Positions 11,901-22,573 of a DNA stretch of 64,000 nt are shown piece by piece (the stretch's first letter is position 1; each line of letters opens with the position of its first letter). The DNA lies in NCBI GenBank assembly GCA_949358305.1, contig OX442316.1, forward strand, positions 2,542,001 to 2,606,000, read 5' to 3'. The notes below the pieces were generated by a model. The model saw only the letters and a list, made by a program, of their open reading frames with translations, did not search any database and was not told where the DNA came from. The DNA comes from Strigamia acuminata (lineage: Eukaryota > Arthropoda > Chilopoda > Geophilomorpha > Linotaeniidae). A program made the position numbers and the translations under genes.

Positions 11901-14900
11901 CTTCATCAAATTGGTTTGAGTTATTTTGTTTAATTAAATCTTTAATTTTTTCCATTGGTTCTAATATTGCTTGCCCTGCCTTATTTTTTTGTCCATGCTC
12001 ATCACTAATATTCATGATTGGCAGTGGAGACAGTGTAGAAGCTCGTACATCGTTTAGCGTTTTGTTTTCGTCTTGGTCGCAGTTCACTCCTCCCGAAAAA
12101 GAAAAGACTGTTTTTGTTAAATTCTTTTTCTGTACAGTCTTGCCGTCTGATGCTTTCGTTAACAGCTTGGTCAGGTGGCCGACCTCGCTCGTTACTTCGG
12201 TGTGGCTTGGATATGAAGGAAGCGTTGCTTTTCTGTCTCGAGCTTTTTTCTTTGGCTTGTGTTTATAATTTTCAAATTCAGACTCGAGGCAACTTAGTAG
12301 TGTTTTAGTTCTACTCGATGCTTCCCTTCTGTTGTCCTTTGTTGTTTGCTCGTTGACATGCGGCTTGGGATTGGTTACGAAATCCTTTTTCTTTTGTGAG
12401 CGAAGATGACAGCTCCGGGAAGATCGGTTTGAGGTGCTCGTGGGGTCAAGTCGGCGCTGGTCGCCGTCCCTGCCCGTTCGATTCCCCCTTGTGGACGACC
12501 GAGTTGGGTGGTCGTCGTCTGACGAGTCGGAGGGGTCGGAGGGGTCGCCATGGGGGCGATTCTCCGCTCCTCTAGGTGGAACTGTTGGTCTATAAGACCG
12601 TGACATGTCTCGATGTGATATAGAATCACATAATGATCTTTCATTTCGGTGTATATTTATACATTTATAATTATCCAGTCTGTTTTGTTAATATTCGATA
12701 TTTATTATCATTGATTGTATTTATGCATGCAGCACCATGCATTCGTTAGACTTTCTATTCAATTCCCAATGTATTATGTTCTTTTAATGCCATGCATCGC
12801 CACCAGAGTGTGTCCCACTCTCTCTTGTTTTCTTCCAACATGGCCGCACACAGTGCTTTGTGCTGTGTGATTTTCTCAACTCCAGAATGGAGCCTATTTG
12901 TAAGTTATTTCATTTCCATTAAATGTTTTATTATTTTAGTTGTTAGTGTTCATTATTAGAACACCTTTTAGTCCATCTCCAGCGCATATAAGCGGCCTTA
13001 AGCCGCGCGCCCGTCTCGTACGCATTGCCGTTATCGTCGTCGCCTCGTACGTGTGTGAAACACGCCTATCGCTTCCTTTTTCGGTGTGAAAACCGAACTG
13101 CGCCGCTTTCCTCTGCTACAAGTGGTAGCAGAGGATGGTTCCTTGCTAATCCACATTTGTTTTGCTAATTTTTCGACGTAATATTCGCAAAATTTGCGAA
13201 TTTTGCGCCGGAATTGTTCATTTGTAGGTTTACGACGATTTTCGCCCCGTGTTTCGTATTGGAGACGTTAGATACGCGTCGCCGTCGTTCCACGGCTGCC
13301 TACAACGTTTTCTACACGATTCGACGCCTAATTTTGTCGAAAATCACGCGGGATTCGCGGATTTCCAGACAAATTCATTTATTTTTGCAGACGTTTCGTC
13401 AATTTTCGCCCAGATTCGTGTCGAGGACGTTTCGAGACGTACTGCCGACATTTATAGACGACCAGTGTTGTCTATTTCATCGTTTTTCCTGCCTAATATC
13501 GTCCGAAATTCCGCGGTCTCGCGAATTTCGAGGCGAATTCTTTTATTTTTTTCAGATTTCGCGTCGATTTGTTTCGACAACGTCCCGACGACGATTTATT
13601 CCTCGAAACGAGACGATTCTCGCTGTGTTACACCCCGGCGTGTACACAGTATCGCCGAACTCATTAACACGGCGATTTTTCGACGATTTTTGCGTATTTT
13701 CGTGAAGAGCCTCGATTTATTCGAGAAGAATTTGGATTTTCGAATCCAAATTGCGTTTTTCAAACGGGTTTTTCGAGAAAACCCGCTCGTGCCTTTATCA
13801 CGAGCTCGCGTGACGTTACGCGAGAGATTCACCGACCTTTTCGCCTTCCCTGTCGTGAAACTCTGTTAATTATTAAGATAGTTTTAAGATTTTTGGAGAG
13901 GGTCCTTATTAGATTCGCAACAGCTCTTCGGACATTCCGTCCACCGCTGTTGTTGTATTCCAAGGCAAGGCTGAGCCCTGCGCCACCTAGCATTCCCGCG
14001 GCCCCAGGTGGTCACAAAGGACGCTAGGGGGACACTTGCTTTGGGTTATCAACTGATTATAGCATCAGTTCCCCTTTGTCGGATATCCGCTTTGACAGTG
14101 CTTCGCTTCGTGTCACCGAGAGCTTCATTGTGTGCAGTGCTACGACATCGCCGTCGCCATTCTCTGAGCCTTTGCGTTTTGTGCGGTGAGCTGAGTTTAC
14201 TCCAGCATGCAGAAGTCAGGAGAATCCTCGATGGGAAAAATCCCTATTTTGGGCATTTCGAACTACGAAACGTGGCAGCGCTCGATGCGCATGCTCCTCA
14301 AAGCGGAGGGCCTCTGGAGGCACGTAACAGAAGAGAAAGAGGCTGAACATTTATTAACTTTGACCGACAAAGAAAAAGAACGATTCGCGACGAAAAAGGA
14401 TAAAGCACTCGGCATTATCTACGTCCACGTGAGCGAGGCGAAACGTTCTGTGTTGGATGTCTGTAACACCCCCAAAGAGGCTTGGGAAGCGTTATCCAAA
14501 ATCTACGCCCCTAGTTCTCTGGCGAGACAGGCAGCCATGCGGTGGCAATTCTTGAGTCTTCACCTCGAGGCGAACGAGGAAATGGTCGATTTCATCGCAC
14601 GTGTCGACCACCACGTCCGCCAACTTAAGGACATTCAAGAAGACGTATCCGATAAGCATCATGCATACCAGTATTTAAACCGCATACCGCAGGAATACGC
14701 CCAAGTGACATTCGCCATCTATCACATGCCTTTGGCGGACTTTACGCCAAGCAAGGTTTCAGAACAGTTGATATCCGAATATTTACGTCTCAAATCGATG
14801 GGTTTGGCCCATAATTCTTCTTCAACATCGGTGCACGCGTCCGCCAAAGACCAATCGCGACCTCGGAATGATTCTCGTCGTCGACGACCGCTGTCATCCG

Positions 14901-17900
14901 TGAAGTGCTTCAACTGCGACCAAATGGGGCACTACGCTAACAAATGTCCCCTTCCTCGGCGCACTGACCCAAATCAGTCTTCGGCTTCGTTCCAACGCTC
15001 TAGAAGTAAGAGCAAGAAGCCTAATAAGAATTCTGCGCCGAAAGTTGATGACACGCGTCCCCGAGGCAACTCGCGTCCTGTGCGGAAGACGATTTTCTTC
15101 GTGAACGCACCGCAAGTGGTTGAGCGCCCGGTTGCTCACTTTATGCAATCCAACGAGTGGATTGTAGATTGTGGCGCTACAGACCACGTCTCGCATGTAC
15201 GATCATGGTTCTCCGACTTTACGAACATTGTACCTTTCGACATTGAATTAGGCCAGGGAAAATCCCAAGTTACTGGCAAAGGAACCGTACAATTATTGAC
15301 ACGCGTAGACGATTACGACAGTATTGTGGTCTTGACGAACGTTTTATACGCGCCGAGCTTCGAAGCCAATTTGATCTCGGTGTCCAAGATCGACAAGACC
15401 CGTCACCATATCCACATTTATAATGGTGAAGTTAACATCTATGAATCGTCGATTGAGAGTCCCATCCTACGCGCACGGGAGAAGAGTGGCCTTTATTATG
15501 TGGACGGGTTGTGCTCTAATCCGGCTGTCTCGACATTGATTTCTCCAATCACTCAACCTGAGCCTGTACAGACTTTCGTAACGACAGAGGTTGAATTCGA
15601 GAACATCCCGAAGCCTAAAAAGCAACAGTCAAAGCAACGTGACATTTCGGACTTTAGAATTCAAATGCCACCAATGCCAAACCAGAAGTCAATTCCGGTA
15701 GTGACCAATCCATTGCCTATTCCGCAATCCTTACCTCCTATCCACAATGAGCCACCTACCCCATCCTATGCTGATGTAATACAGCAAATCCCTTCCACAC
15801 CTTTGCCAGTGATCTCCAATCCTTGCAATGTCTCTCCGTCACAAAAAGAGATAATCCCGAAACCTTTTCAATCCCCGAAGAAGGTTATCGCCAATCCTGC
15901 TTCAATCAAAGATGCAACTGGTTTGTGGCATAGTCGTCTTGGCCACTTACACACTAATGCGATGCGATTGTTGGCGAACAACGATCATGTGCACGGTCTC
16001 GAGCCAGCTGAAGTACGCCAAGAACTGGCTTGCAACCACTGTCGGATTGCAAAATCAACTAGGGCTTCGCACAAACCGGATCCACATCCTTGCACGACAC
16101 AACCACTAGACCTTCTACACATGGACGTGTGGGGGCCGGCTCCTGTGACCTCTTTTGGTGGTGCTCGTTTTGTCTTTACCGTCATCGACGATGCGACGAG
16201 ATACACCTGGATAACGCCCCTTGCACAGAAATCACAAGTTTTTGAATGCTTCAAAGACCTCGTTGCCAGACTCGAACGGGTTGCAAATACCCGCATCAAA
16301 GCGATTCGGTCTGACAGAGGAGGTGAATTTATGTCCAATGAATTTCTTCAATACCTTAAAGAAAAGGGGATCCAGGGTCAGCGAACAAATCCGTCATCAC
16401 CACAGATGAACGGAACTGCCGAGAGAATCAACAGGACGATGGCCGACAACTTTCGATCTATACTCGAAGAAACACAACTTCCAGAGGGCCTGTGGGCTGA
16501 ACTAGCGGTTACATTCGCCTACATCAAAAATCGCAGCCCACATTCACGATTAAAGAATGAAGTGCCATACATCCTCTGGCGTCAACGTGCCCTATCACTT
16601 CGACATTTGAGAAAGATCGGATCCAAATGTTGGGTACACTTTACTGCACCAGGCCGAAAGAAACTCGATGCTCGGGCCTGGGAAGGATTTTTGGTTGGAT
16701 ATGCAACGGGAACACGAGGATATCGTGTGTGGAACCCCATAGATAACTCGATAACGGAATCCATTCACGTTAAAATAGACGAGTATCAATCCTACCGAAA
16801 ATTGCTTAGAAATCGTAATGGTCGCCAAAATCAAACTTTCGACGATCCAGATGCTGACCGACAACAAAGAGTATCATTCGACGACGACGTACATTACGTC
16901 GATTGGCCCAAACGGACAGATTCGGATGACGGATCGTCAAATGGTGAATCTGATGATGATGATGACGACGATGGAAATGGATCGGTTTCGAGATCGATAT
17001 CCATTCCTTGTGTTCACATTCCTCCACTTAATACTCCGGAACGTCAACTTATAGATGCATGTGCATTAGCATTGCCCAGTTCAGCAAGCGTGGGCCGCTC
17101 AGCATCATACCCGATTCTTTATCAAGAGGAAGGACAGGACACGGATGAAGATGTTGGACAGATCGTCGAGGAGGCAATTCAACCGGACGCAGCACAATTG
17201 CATCAAGTTCGATCCCCTCACATCTCACCAGAAACGTCTCAAGCAAGTTCTCCCGGACTCTCGCCGCCGGGATCACCACTACGTTTTGTCACAACACGTA
17301 GAAGAGATGGCCGAAACGTTTTGCAGCAAATGATGCCAATTTTCGATCAAGGTGCTTTATCTCCGTTACCTCCTGGTCCAACTCATGTTGCAGCCCCGTC
17401 AGCGGGAAAAACGTCTTTCTTTTGGCGCTATATCGGCGGAGATACAGTCTTTAGACGATGGGTTCGGGAGGAGCATCTTCGGAAAGATCAACGACCCGGC
17501 TGCATCGATATCGACGTTTATTATTTCCCGGAACCGAATCTTCGACTGCGTTCGAGACGAGACGTTGAAGAATTCTGTGTTATGAACGATCTCCCCTACG
17601 ACCCGGAACTGTTCTTTTTCGGCAATATGGAACACACGCTGCCCACGATTCCTGGTCCTCGTCACGTCGCACATCTATGTCGCACGGAACCGTCATCGTA
17701 TGCCGAAATCCCAAAATTTCATGACGCCCCAAAATGGCGCGAAGCCATCGATGAGGAGTTAGGGACATTCAAAGAAAGAGAAATTTACGTTGAAGTCCCG
17801 AGACCGCCCAAAACCACAGTGTTGGGCTGTAAATGGATTTTCAAGTTAAAATCGGACGCGGCCGGCACCATAACTCGTTATCGCGCAAGACTCGTGGCCC

Positions 17901-20900
17901 AGGGCTTTCGACAAACCCTGGGAGTGGACTACGACGAGGTCTTCAGTCCGGTCGTAAACTTTGTGCTCATCCGACTTTTCTTCTGTCTTCTGGTTGTTTT
18001 GAAAGGGTGGAAAGATGCGCACCTCGACGTCAGGTGTGCATACCTGTACGGGGACCTGAAGCACAAGGTGTACATGCGCATCCCGGCAGGTGCAACCTGT
18101 ACGAATCCCGACAACGTATGGCTGCTTGTTAAATCCCTCTACGGACTTCACCAATCAGGGAGGCAGTGGTACGAAAAGTTGGACGAGTCACTTCGAGCCC
18201 TCGGTTTCCGGAAAATGCCCGCCTGCAATTGCGTGTATATCTACGGCAATTGTGCAGTCATGCTGGTGTACGTCGATGACATTGTTCTGTTTTACGCTTC
18301 CGACACCGTGTTAAACCGAATTATCCAACTTATCACCTCGAAGTTCGATATCGTCAACCTCGGACCCATCACGAAACTATTAGGAGTCGAGTTCATCCGA
18401 GATATGGGGCGCACCTTTATTTCACAACGCGCCTATATTGCCAAACTGGTCAAGAAGTTTGAAGTATTGACGAATCGACTCGTGAAAGTCCCAGTTACAC
18501 CCGGGACGACACTCGTGAGGGGACCCACCGACAACTTGATTGACTTTCCATATCGATCGCTGATCGGATCGCTTCTGTTTCTGGCTTCGAGGACGCGCCC
18601 CGACATCTTATTTTCCGTCATTTCGCTGAGTCAATTCAATACGTGCTACGACAAAACCCACATTCGTGCCCTTTTGCAAGTACTCCAATACGTGGCAAAC
18701 ACCATGGATTATTGCATCGAACTTTCAGGCTGCACGTCCAGTCAGCTCTGGGCGTATACGGATGCGTCGTGGGCAAGCGACTTGGCTACGTCTTTAAGTT
18801 TCGGCGGTTTCATAACTTATATCGGAAATGTGCCTATTGGCTGGTCGTGCCGAAAACAATCAACGGTCGCATGTTCAACTATGGAAGCGGAGTTTATCGC
18901 CCTAGTTGAATGTGTGAAAGAAACTTACTGGCTCGATCACATTTTCACCGAATTTCCGATCCTCGACCGTATCTCGCGACCGATTATTTACTCCGACGCC
19001 CTGGCCAGTATTCAATTTACATCGAATGACGTGGAGAATGCTAAAACAAAGCATATCCGCGTCAAATACCATTGGCTCAGGGAGTGGTTCACGGCAGGAT
19101 GTTTTGATCTTCGTAAAGTGTCCGGTGAACGGAACGTCGCAGACATATTCACCAAATGGCTCAGCTCTGAACGTCTGCGATCACTAATTTCAAACATCTT
19201 CCGACTGTGAACTCTTACCGAGACCTTATCGTGACATTCTTTATTTCTTATACCGGATTATGAGGATCATCGAGTTTCTGAGGGAATATTCGGGCTTACG
19301 TAGTGTTTTTCAATGATAGTACCCGGCTCGATGATTCGACCTTATTATTTATCTTTTCCCGTAAATTATACTGTAATTCCAGTTTTTGCATAGGCTTTTC
19401 CCCTGATTCTATTTCCATCGATAGGGGGAATTGTTGGTCTATAAGACCGTGACATGTCTCGATGTGATATAGAATCACATAATGATCTTTCATTTCGGTG
19501 TATATTTATACATTTATAATTATCCAGTCTGTTTTGTTAATATTCGATATTTATTATCATTGATTGTATTTATGCATGCAGCACCATGCATTCGTTAGAC
19601 TTTCTATTCAATTCCCAATGTATTATGTTCTTTTAATGCCATGCATCGCCACCAGAGTGTGTCCCACTCTCTCTTGTTTTCTTCCAACATGGCCGCACAC
19701 AGTGCTTTGTGCTGTGTGATTTTCTCAACTCCAGAATGGAGCCTATTTGTAAGTTATTTCATTTCCATTAAATGTTTTATTATTTTAGTTGTTAGTGTTC
19801 ATTATTAGAACACCTTTTAGTCCATCTCCAGCGCATATAAGCGGCCTTAAGCCGCGCGCCCGTCTCGTACGCATTGCCGTTATCGTCGTCGCCTCGTACG
19901 TGTGTGAAACACGCCTATCGCTTCCTTTTTCGGTGTGAAAACCGAACTGCGCCGCTTTCCTCTGCTACAGGAACTTCATCGCCATCTTGTGGCTTTTTCG
20001 GGCTTCCGGATGGCGGCGGCTCCTTTCCGTCGCTGCTCCCACAAAAAGAATGCCATTTAGTTTCTTCATTCTCTGGGCCTTTGCAGTCCTTATTTGTATT
20101 CTCCCTATCGAGTGAAGCGTTAGTGGTTGCTCCAGTTTCGGATCCCTTCGAGGGCTGACGGTCCCTTGATTTCGGTTCCGGTCGGTCGTCCTCTTGGGAT
20201 CTTCCTAATTTTGCCGCTTTCGTCGGCTTTGTTCTGCGCTTTTTTGTTTCCGTGTCAGAGCCACAGGGGGGCTCTTGATTTATTTTTTGGTCTTCCTCTC
20301 TTTTATTTCTCTCCGAAATGTCTTGTTCGTATTTTCTTTGGAATTTCTCTGTTTCTTTTTTCCAATTCTCGGCTTCCCATCTTTTCTGTTCATCAATTAT
20401 AGCTTGTTTTTTAGCTTCATATTCTTCAGTCCATCTTTCTCGCTCCCATTCTTCCTGCTCTCTCAGGAATTGTTCTTTTTCCTTTCTAGCCTTTTCGGCT
20501 TTCATTCTTTCATAATATTGTTCTTCCCACTTTTGGTGCTGAATTATGGCTTCTTCTCGTAATTTTTGCAGCTTTTCCATTTTATGTTGCGCCAGGAGTT
20601 CTCGGAATTGGTCCTTGTAGTCTTGGACTTTTTTATGCTTTCCTTCTACGGTGACGTTCCATTCTTGCTTTATCTCGGCTTCCTGGTCTCCTCTCATTTT
20701 TTGTATCATCTTTTCCGTTTGCTCGGCTGTCCTTTTGTCGCGATGTTGTTTTTCTTCTTCTTCCTTCCAAAGTTCTTTTCTTTCTGCGCTCAGTCTTCGT
20801 TGCCGATTTATTGTTTCCAATCTCGCTTCTTCTCGAGCCTTTTCGCGAGCTTTGTGAAAGGCTTTATGGGGGTCTGGTACGAAACCTCCTGTGTCACTGG

Positions 20901-21669
20901 GCATTTCTTGTGTCATGGGCGTCTCCGCTACCAGTCTTGCGACTGGCGTCGGGGCCTGTGTCACGCAAATAGCCTCAGTAAGTATCGTAATCGACTCCCA
21001 GGCTGAAGTTCCAAACGGAATGTTTGTTGCGACTTTTAGTTGAGCCGCTTGTTGCGATAAATAGATCAAATGGGCGACTTCCGGAGAAACTGGGGCAGGT
21101 CTCGCCGGGCCTCGGGAGGCCATCGGGGTCCTGTTCGTGTTCCGTACCGGAGTTTGGTTTATGGCGGCAGACGTTTGGTACGTTGGTGGCAATGGGTTGG
21201 TGCTGACTGTGTTTGTTCGCTTTGGAGTTTTCGTGGTCTCCTCGGCCACTAGTATCGGTACTCGTCCTGTTGTTGTATTGCGAATTTCTTTTTGATTCTT
21301 TAGGACTTCTGTATCGGTATCTTTGGTGGAGGGCATATTCAAGGAGAGCGGCTCCCGCTCGGGCTCGGTTAGGGCCTCGAGCAAAGCTGCTTCTTCCTCT
21401 TTCTGCGCCTTCGCCTTTCTTCGATTCGCTCGGGCTTTCGCCTTCGCGGATGGTTCGGGGTTGGGGCCGCCCGACTGTAGATGGTAATCGGAGGCCCTTT
21501 TCCCTTTTTCGAGCATAGGTTGCTCGGTTTCAGATGTGGAGTGTTCGTCTTTGTCTGACTTTTCGAGCAAAGGTTGCTCGGTATCAAACGCAGATCGTTC
21601 GTCTTTGTTTGACTTTTCGGGCAAAGGTTGCTCGGTTTTAGACGTGGATTGTTCACCTTTGTCTGACAT
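5903..21669 (-). CDS. Giant coiled-coil, gag-like ORF of the large LTR element, split by two transposons
   Basis: The reading frame starts at ATG 21669 (MSDKGEQ) and runs 21669-19970. It continues, in frame across the copia TSD, from 12582 down to about 9830, then 9475 region, then 6753-5903 (TGA stop). Coding length without insertions is about 5.65 kb (roughly 1880 codons). The frame seen at 12582-9829 and the frame seen at 10424-9473 differ by one base. They overlap for about 600 bp, so a +1 shift (programmed or mutational) is needed around 9900-9950 (GAAAAGAAGAAGG). Visible features: three ~20-aa repeats with TEQP-LEK near the N-terminus (21499-21660). A long charged heptad-rich coiled coil follows (about 20200-20830), then acidic Ser/Asp tracts and a CTLC...HCVH cysteine/histidine cluster near 11370. 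The C-terminal part is Pro/Ser/Thr-rich. I do not recognise the family. A structural gag-like role is only an inference from position between LTRs. Confidence 0.65.
7174..7254 (-). repeat. tRNA-derived SINE head
   Basis: On the minus strand an A-box-like stretch (TAGCCTAGTGGATAGGGC) is followed at the usual spacing by a B-box-like stretch (GGTTCAATTCC), as in a tRNA promoter. The flanks do not pair into an acceptor stem and the anticodon arm pairs poorly, so this is not a functional tRNA gene. An A-rich segment follows (AAAGTAAGAAAAAAG). I read it as a SINE head carried inside the CACTG element; full SINE length not determined. Confidence 0.55.
8931..8983. repeat. 26-bp-arm hairpin inside the CACTG element
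   Basis: The arm TACCGTCGATGAAACAATCC (8931 onward, 26 bp in all) is followed after a single base by its reverse complement with one mismatch, ending at 8983. A second, smaller inverted repeat lies just upstream at about 8891-8922 (GAGATT..TATT / AATA..AATCTC). These are the strongest cruciform-forming sequences in the window. Confidence 0.85.
12583..13120 (+). repeat. 5' LTR of copia family A
   Basis: Starts TGTTGGTCTATAAGACC and ends TCTGCTACA. The TATA-like box is near 12985. The initiator tRNA-Met primer site follows at 13123. Confidence 0.95.
13121..14206 (+). other. Long untranslated leader of copia family A
   Basis: About 1.1 kb between the 5' LTR and the polyprotein start. It begins with the primer-binding site. 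Reading frames here (for example 13249-13869) lack similarity to gag and I do not count them as genes. The leader is rich in TTTCG/CGA motifs. Confidence 0.6.
14207..19210 (+). CDS. Copia family A gag-pol polyprotein
   Basis: A single 1667-aa frame from ATG 14207 (an in-frame ATG at 14231 is an alternative start) to TGA 19208. Approximate order: gag region with the UBN2/DUF4219-type N-terminus (NYETWQRSM) and a CCHC zinc knuckle CFNCDQMGHYANKC (aa 233-246). The aspartic protease motif is DCGATDH (aa 320-326; the usual DSG/DTG has Cys here). Next comes the GAG-pre-integrase HSRLGH...CNHC, then the integrase core with HMDVWGP (about 638), SDRGGEF (about 702) and NGTAERIN (about 735). Reverse transcriptase has YVDDIV (about 1355), and RNase H has YTDASW (about 1517) and SDALAS (about 1595). 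No stop or frameshift is seen. The protease-integrase-RT-RNase H order is diagnostic of Ty1/copia. The product assembles particles and copies and integrates the element. Confidence 0.95.
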   Translation: MQKSGESSMGKIPILGISNYETWQRSMRMLLKAEGLWRHVTEEKEAEHLLTLTDKEKERFATKKDKALGIIYVHVSEAKRSVLDVCNTPKEAWEALSKIYAPSSLARQAAMRWQFLSLHLEANEEMVDFIARVDHHVRQLKDIQEDVSDKHHAYQYLNRIPQEYAQVTFAIYHMPLADFTPSKVSEQLISEYLRLKSMGLAHNSSSTSVHASAKDQSRPRNDSRRRRPLSSVKCFNCDQMGHYANKCPLPRRTDPNQSSASFQRSRSKSKKPNKNSAPKVDDTRPRGNSRPVRKTIFFVNAPQVVERPVAHFMQSNEWIVDCGATDHVSHVRSWFSDFTNIVPFDIELGQGKSQVTGKGTVQLLTRVDDYDSIVVLTNVLYAPSFEANLISVSKIDKTRHHIHIYNGEVNIYESSIESPILRAREKSGLYYVDGLCSNPAVSTLISPITQPEPVQTFVTTEVEFENIPKPKKQQSKQRDISDFRIQMPPMPNQKSIPVVTNPLPIPQSLPPIHNEPPTPSYADVIQQIPSTPLPVISNPCNVSPSQKEIIPKPFQSPKKVIANPASIKDATGLWHSRLGHLHTNAMRLLANNDHVHGLEPAEVRQELACNHCRIAKSTRASHKPDPHPCTTQPLDLLHMDVWGPAPVTSFGGARFVFTVIDDATRYTWITPLAQKSQVFECFKDLVARLERVANTRIKAIRSDRGGEFMSNEFLQYLKEKGIQGQRTNPSSPQMNGTAERINRTMADNFRSILEETQLPEGLWAELAVTFAYIKNRSPHSRLKNEVPYILWRQRALSLRHLRKIGSKCWVHFTAPGRKKLDARAWEGFLVGYATGTRGYRVWNPIDNSITESIHVKIDEYQSYRKLLRNRNGRQNQTFDDPDADRQQRVSFDDDVHYVDWPKRTDSDDGSSNGESDDDDDDDGNGSVSRSISIPCVHIPPLNTPERQLIDACALALPSSASVGRSASYPILYQEEGQDTDEDVGQIVEEAIQPDAAQLHQVRSPHISPETSQASSPGLSPPGSPLRFVTTRRRDGRNVLQQMMPIFDQGALSPLPPGPTHVAAPSAGKTSFFWRYIGGDTVFRRWVREEHLRKDQRPGCIDIDVYYFPEPNLRLRSRRDVEEFCVMNDLPYDPELFFFGNMEHTLPTIPGPRHVAHLCRTEPSSYAEIPKFHDAPKWREAIDEELGTFKEREIYVEVPRPPKTTVLGCKWIFKLKSDAAGTITRYRARLVAQGFRQTLGVDYDEVFSPVVNFVLIRLFFCLLVVLKGWKDAHLDVRCAYLYGDLKHKVYMRIPAGATCTNPDNVWLLVKSLYGLHQSGRQWYEKLDESLRALGFRKMPACNCVYIYGNCAVMLVYVDDIVLFYASDTVLNRIIQLITSKFDIVNLGPITKLLGVEFIRDMGRTFISQRAYIAKLVKKFEVLTNRLVKVPVTPGTTLVRGPTDNLIDFPYRSLIGSLLFLASRTRPDILFSVISLSQFNTCYDKTHIRALLQVLQYVANTMDYCIELSGCTSSQLWAYTDASWASDLATSLSFGGFITYIGNVPIGWSCRKQSTVACSTMEAEFIALVECVKETYWLDHIFTEFPILDRISRPIIYSDALASIQFTSNDVENAKTKHIRVKYHWLREWFTAGCFDLRKVSGERNVADIFTKWLSSERLRSLISNIFRL
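19432..19969 (+). repeat. 3' LTR of copia family A
   Basis: Same length and, by eye, the same sequence as 12583-13120. Preceded by the purine tract ATAGGGGGAAT and followed by the GGAAC duplication. Confidence 0.95.
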
Positions 21670-21750
21670 AATTTTCACCTGGGCAATTTTATCAAGAGAG
21701 ATCACAAGTTCAGATGAGATTTATTTCTAAATCCCGGCCAGGCCCCTACG

Positions 21751-22573
21751 TGTCGCGTCCGACCTGGTGATAGGTTTAATGAGCTAACGTGTATTACTTT
21801 ACCTGTGATCTTACTAAATATGTAAATTACCCAAATGAATACTAAGTATATGTAAATGAACAAATAGGTTTATTCAATAGGCGTAAGCCTTAAAATACAC
21901 TCAGTATAAAACTAGAGTCGACTTGGTCAGAGTCGAACAAAGGATTTCTCAAGATGGCGTCGTCGGTTCCGCGTGGTCGGCGGAACAAAGGCGGCGTCTC
22001 GAGTTGTCGTAAATTCGTCACGGATTCGTCGTTCACGGACGCGGTGGAATGCTCTTTCGAGTCTTCTATCCGTGCCTGTTGTCTAGGGGTTGGTTTTAGC
22101 GTCGCAAGGCTCCGTCCAGAAACGTGGAGTTTCTTACAGGGCACTCGGACACTTCGCAATGGAAATAATCGTGGGTCGATTATTTAGTGTGAATCCACAA
22201 GGGTTATTTTCCTGCTTTCGCGGGGAAATAACACACAGTGTAAATTCGTGAGAGTTACAGTTGCACTGGAATCAGCGGTCCTCTATCAATCCTAACTTTT
22301 GGTGGAGTTGGCCTGACGGTGAGGTAGTTGCTGTGTTCTTGGTGTCGTTTGTGTAAGTTCTGCTTTTAGGCGGGAAATTCTCCCTTTTATGGGTCAGTGT
22401 GAGGGGCCGGCGCAGCCAATGGGGGCTTGCCACCCGACGCCTCACTCCCCTCGGGGCACACACCTGCTCATGGAGAGGCGGAGCCAACACGAGGGGAACG
22501 ACCGGTCTATTGCAGTGAGTCATGGGGCAAATATCCGCTTGGAGAGAAATATTTAACCCCCATGCTCACCACA
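21751..22573 (-). repeat. 5' LTR of the large minus-strand element
   Basis: Direct repeat of 5046-5871. On the minus strand it runs TGTGGTGAGC to GGACGCGACA. The leader between it and the ATG at 21669 is only about 80 bp. A candidate primer site CCTGGCCGGGATTT lies about 10 bases inside, but I could not match it to a particular tRNA. Confidence 0.85.

Larger units (their letters stand above)
12583..19969 (+). mobile_element. Intact Ty1/copia retrotransposon (family A)
   Basis: LTRs of 538 bp lie at 12583-13120 and 19432-19969 (TGTTGGTC...GCTACA) and look identical by eye. They are flanked by a 5-bp duplication GGAAC (12578-12582, 19970-19974). A primer-binding site TGGTAGCAGAGGATGG begins two bases after the 5' LTR (13123); it is complementary to the 3' end of metazoan initiator tRNA-Met. 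A polypurine tract (ATAGGGGGAA) precedes the 3' LTR. A TATA-like GCATATAAGCGG lies in each LTR. One long polyprotein ORF is open, so this copy may be competent. It is inserted in the opposite orientation to the surrounding large LTR element and cuts its ORF between the codons before and after the TSD. Confidence 0.95.
5046..22573 (-). mobile_element. Large LTR element without recognisable pol (LARD / TR-GAG-like), carrying nested insertions
   Basis: Two direct repeats of 826 bp (5046-5871) and 823 bp (21751-22573), running TGTCGCG to CACCACA, bound this element. A 4-bp AGAT duplication flanks it. A purine tract (GGGGGAAGGACG on the minus strand) abuts the left repeat, which makes the left repeat the 3' LTR and the element minus-strand. 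Subtracting the copia insertion (7392 bp with TSD) and the CACTG element (2722 bp with TSD) leaves about 7.4 kb. The interior is almost entirely one long coding region that ends 32 bp before the left LTR. No reverse transcriptase, integrase, protease or RNase H motif is visible. It may be a non-autonomous gag-like element mobilised by another family. The two LTRs differ by a 22-bp duplication (left), a 19-bp insertion (right) and a few substitutions, so it is older than the other LTR elements here. Confidence 0.8.

Noticed and set aside
13214-13869. 163-206-aa frames in the copia family A leader
   Set aside because: No gag similarity and overlapping each other in two frames; treated as untranslated leader.
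19874-20562. Several plus-strand hydrophobic frames rich in Phe/Ser
   Set aside because: Antisense shadows of the Lys/Glu-rich coiled-coil region of the minus-strand ORF.
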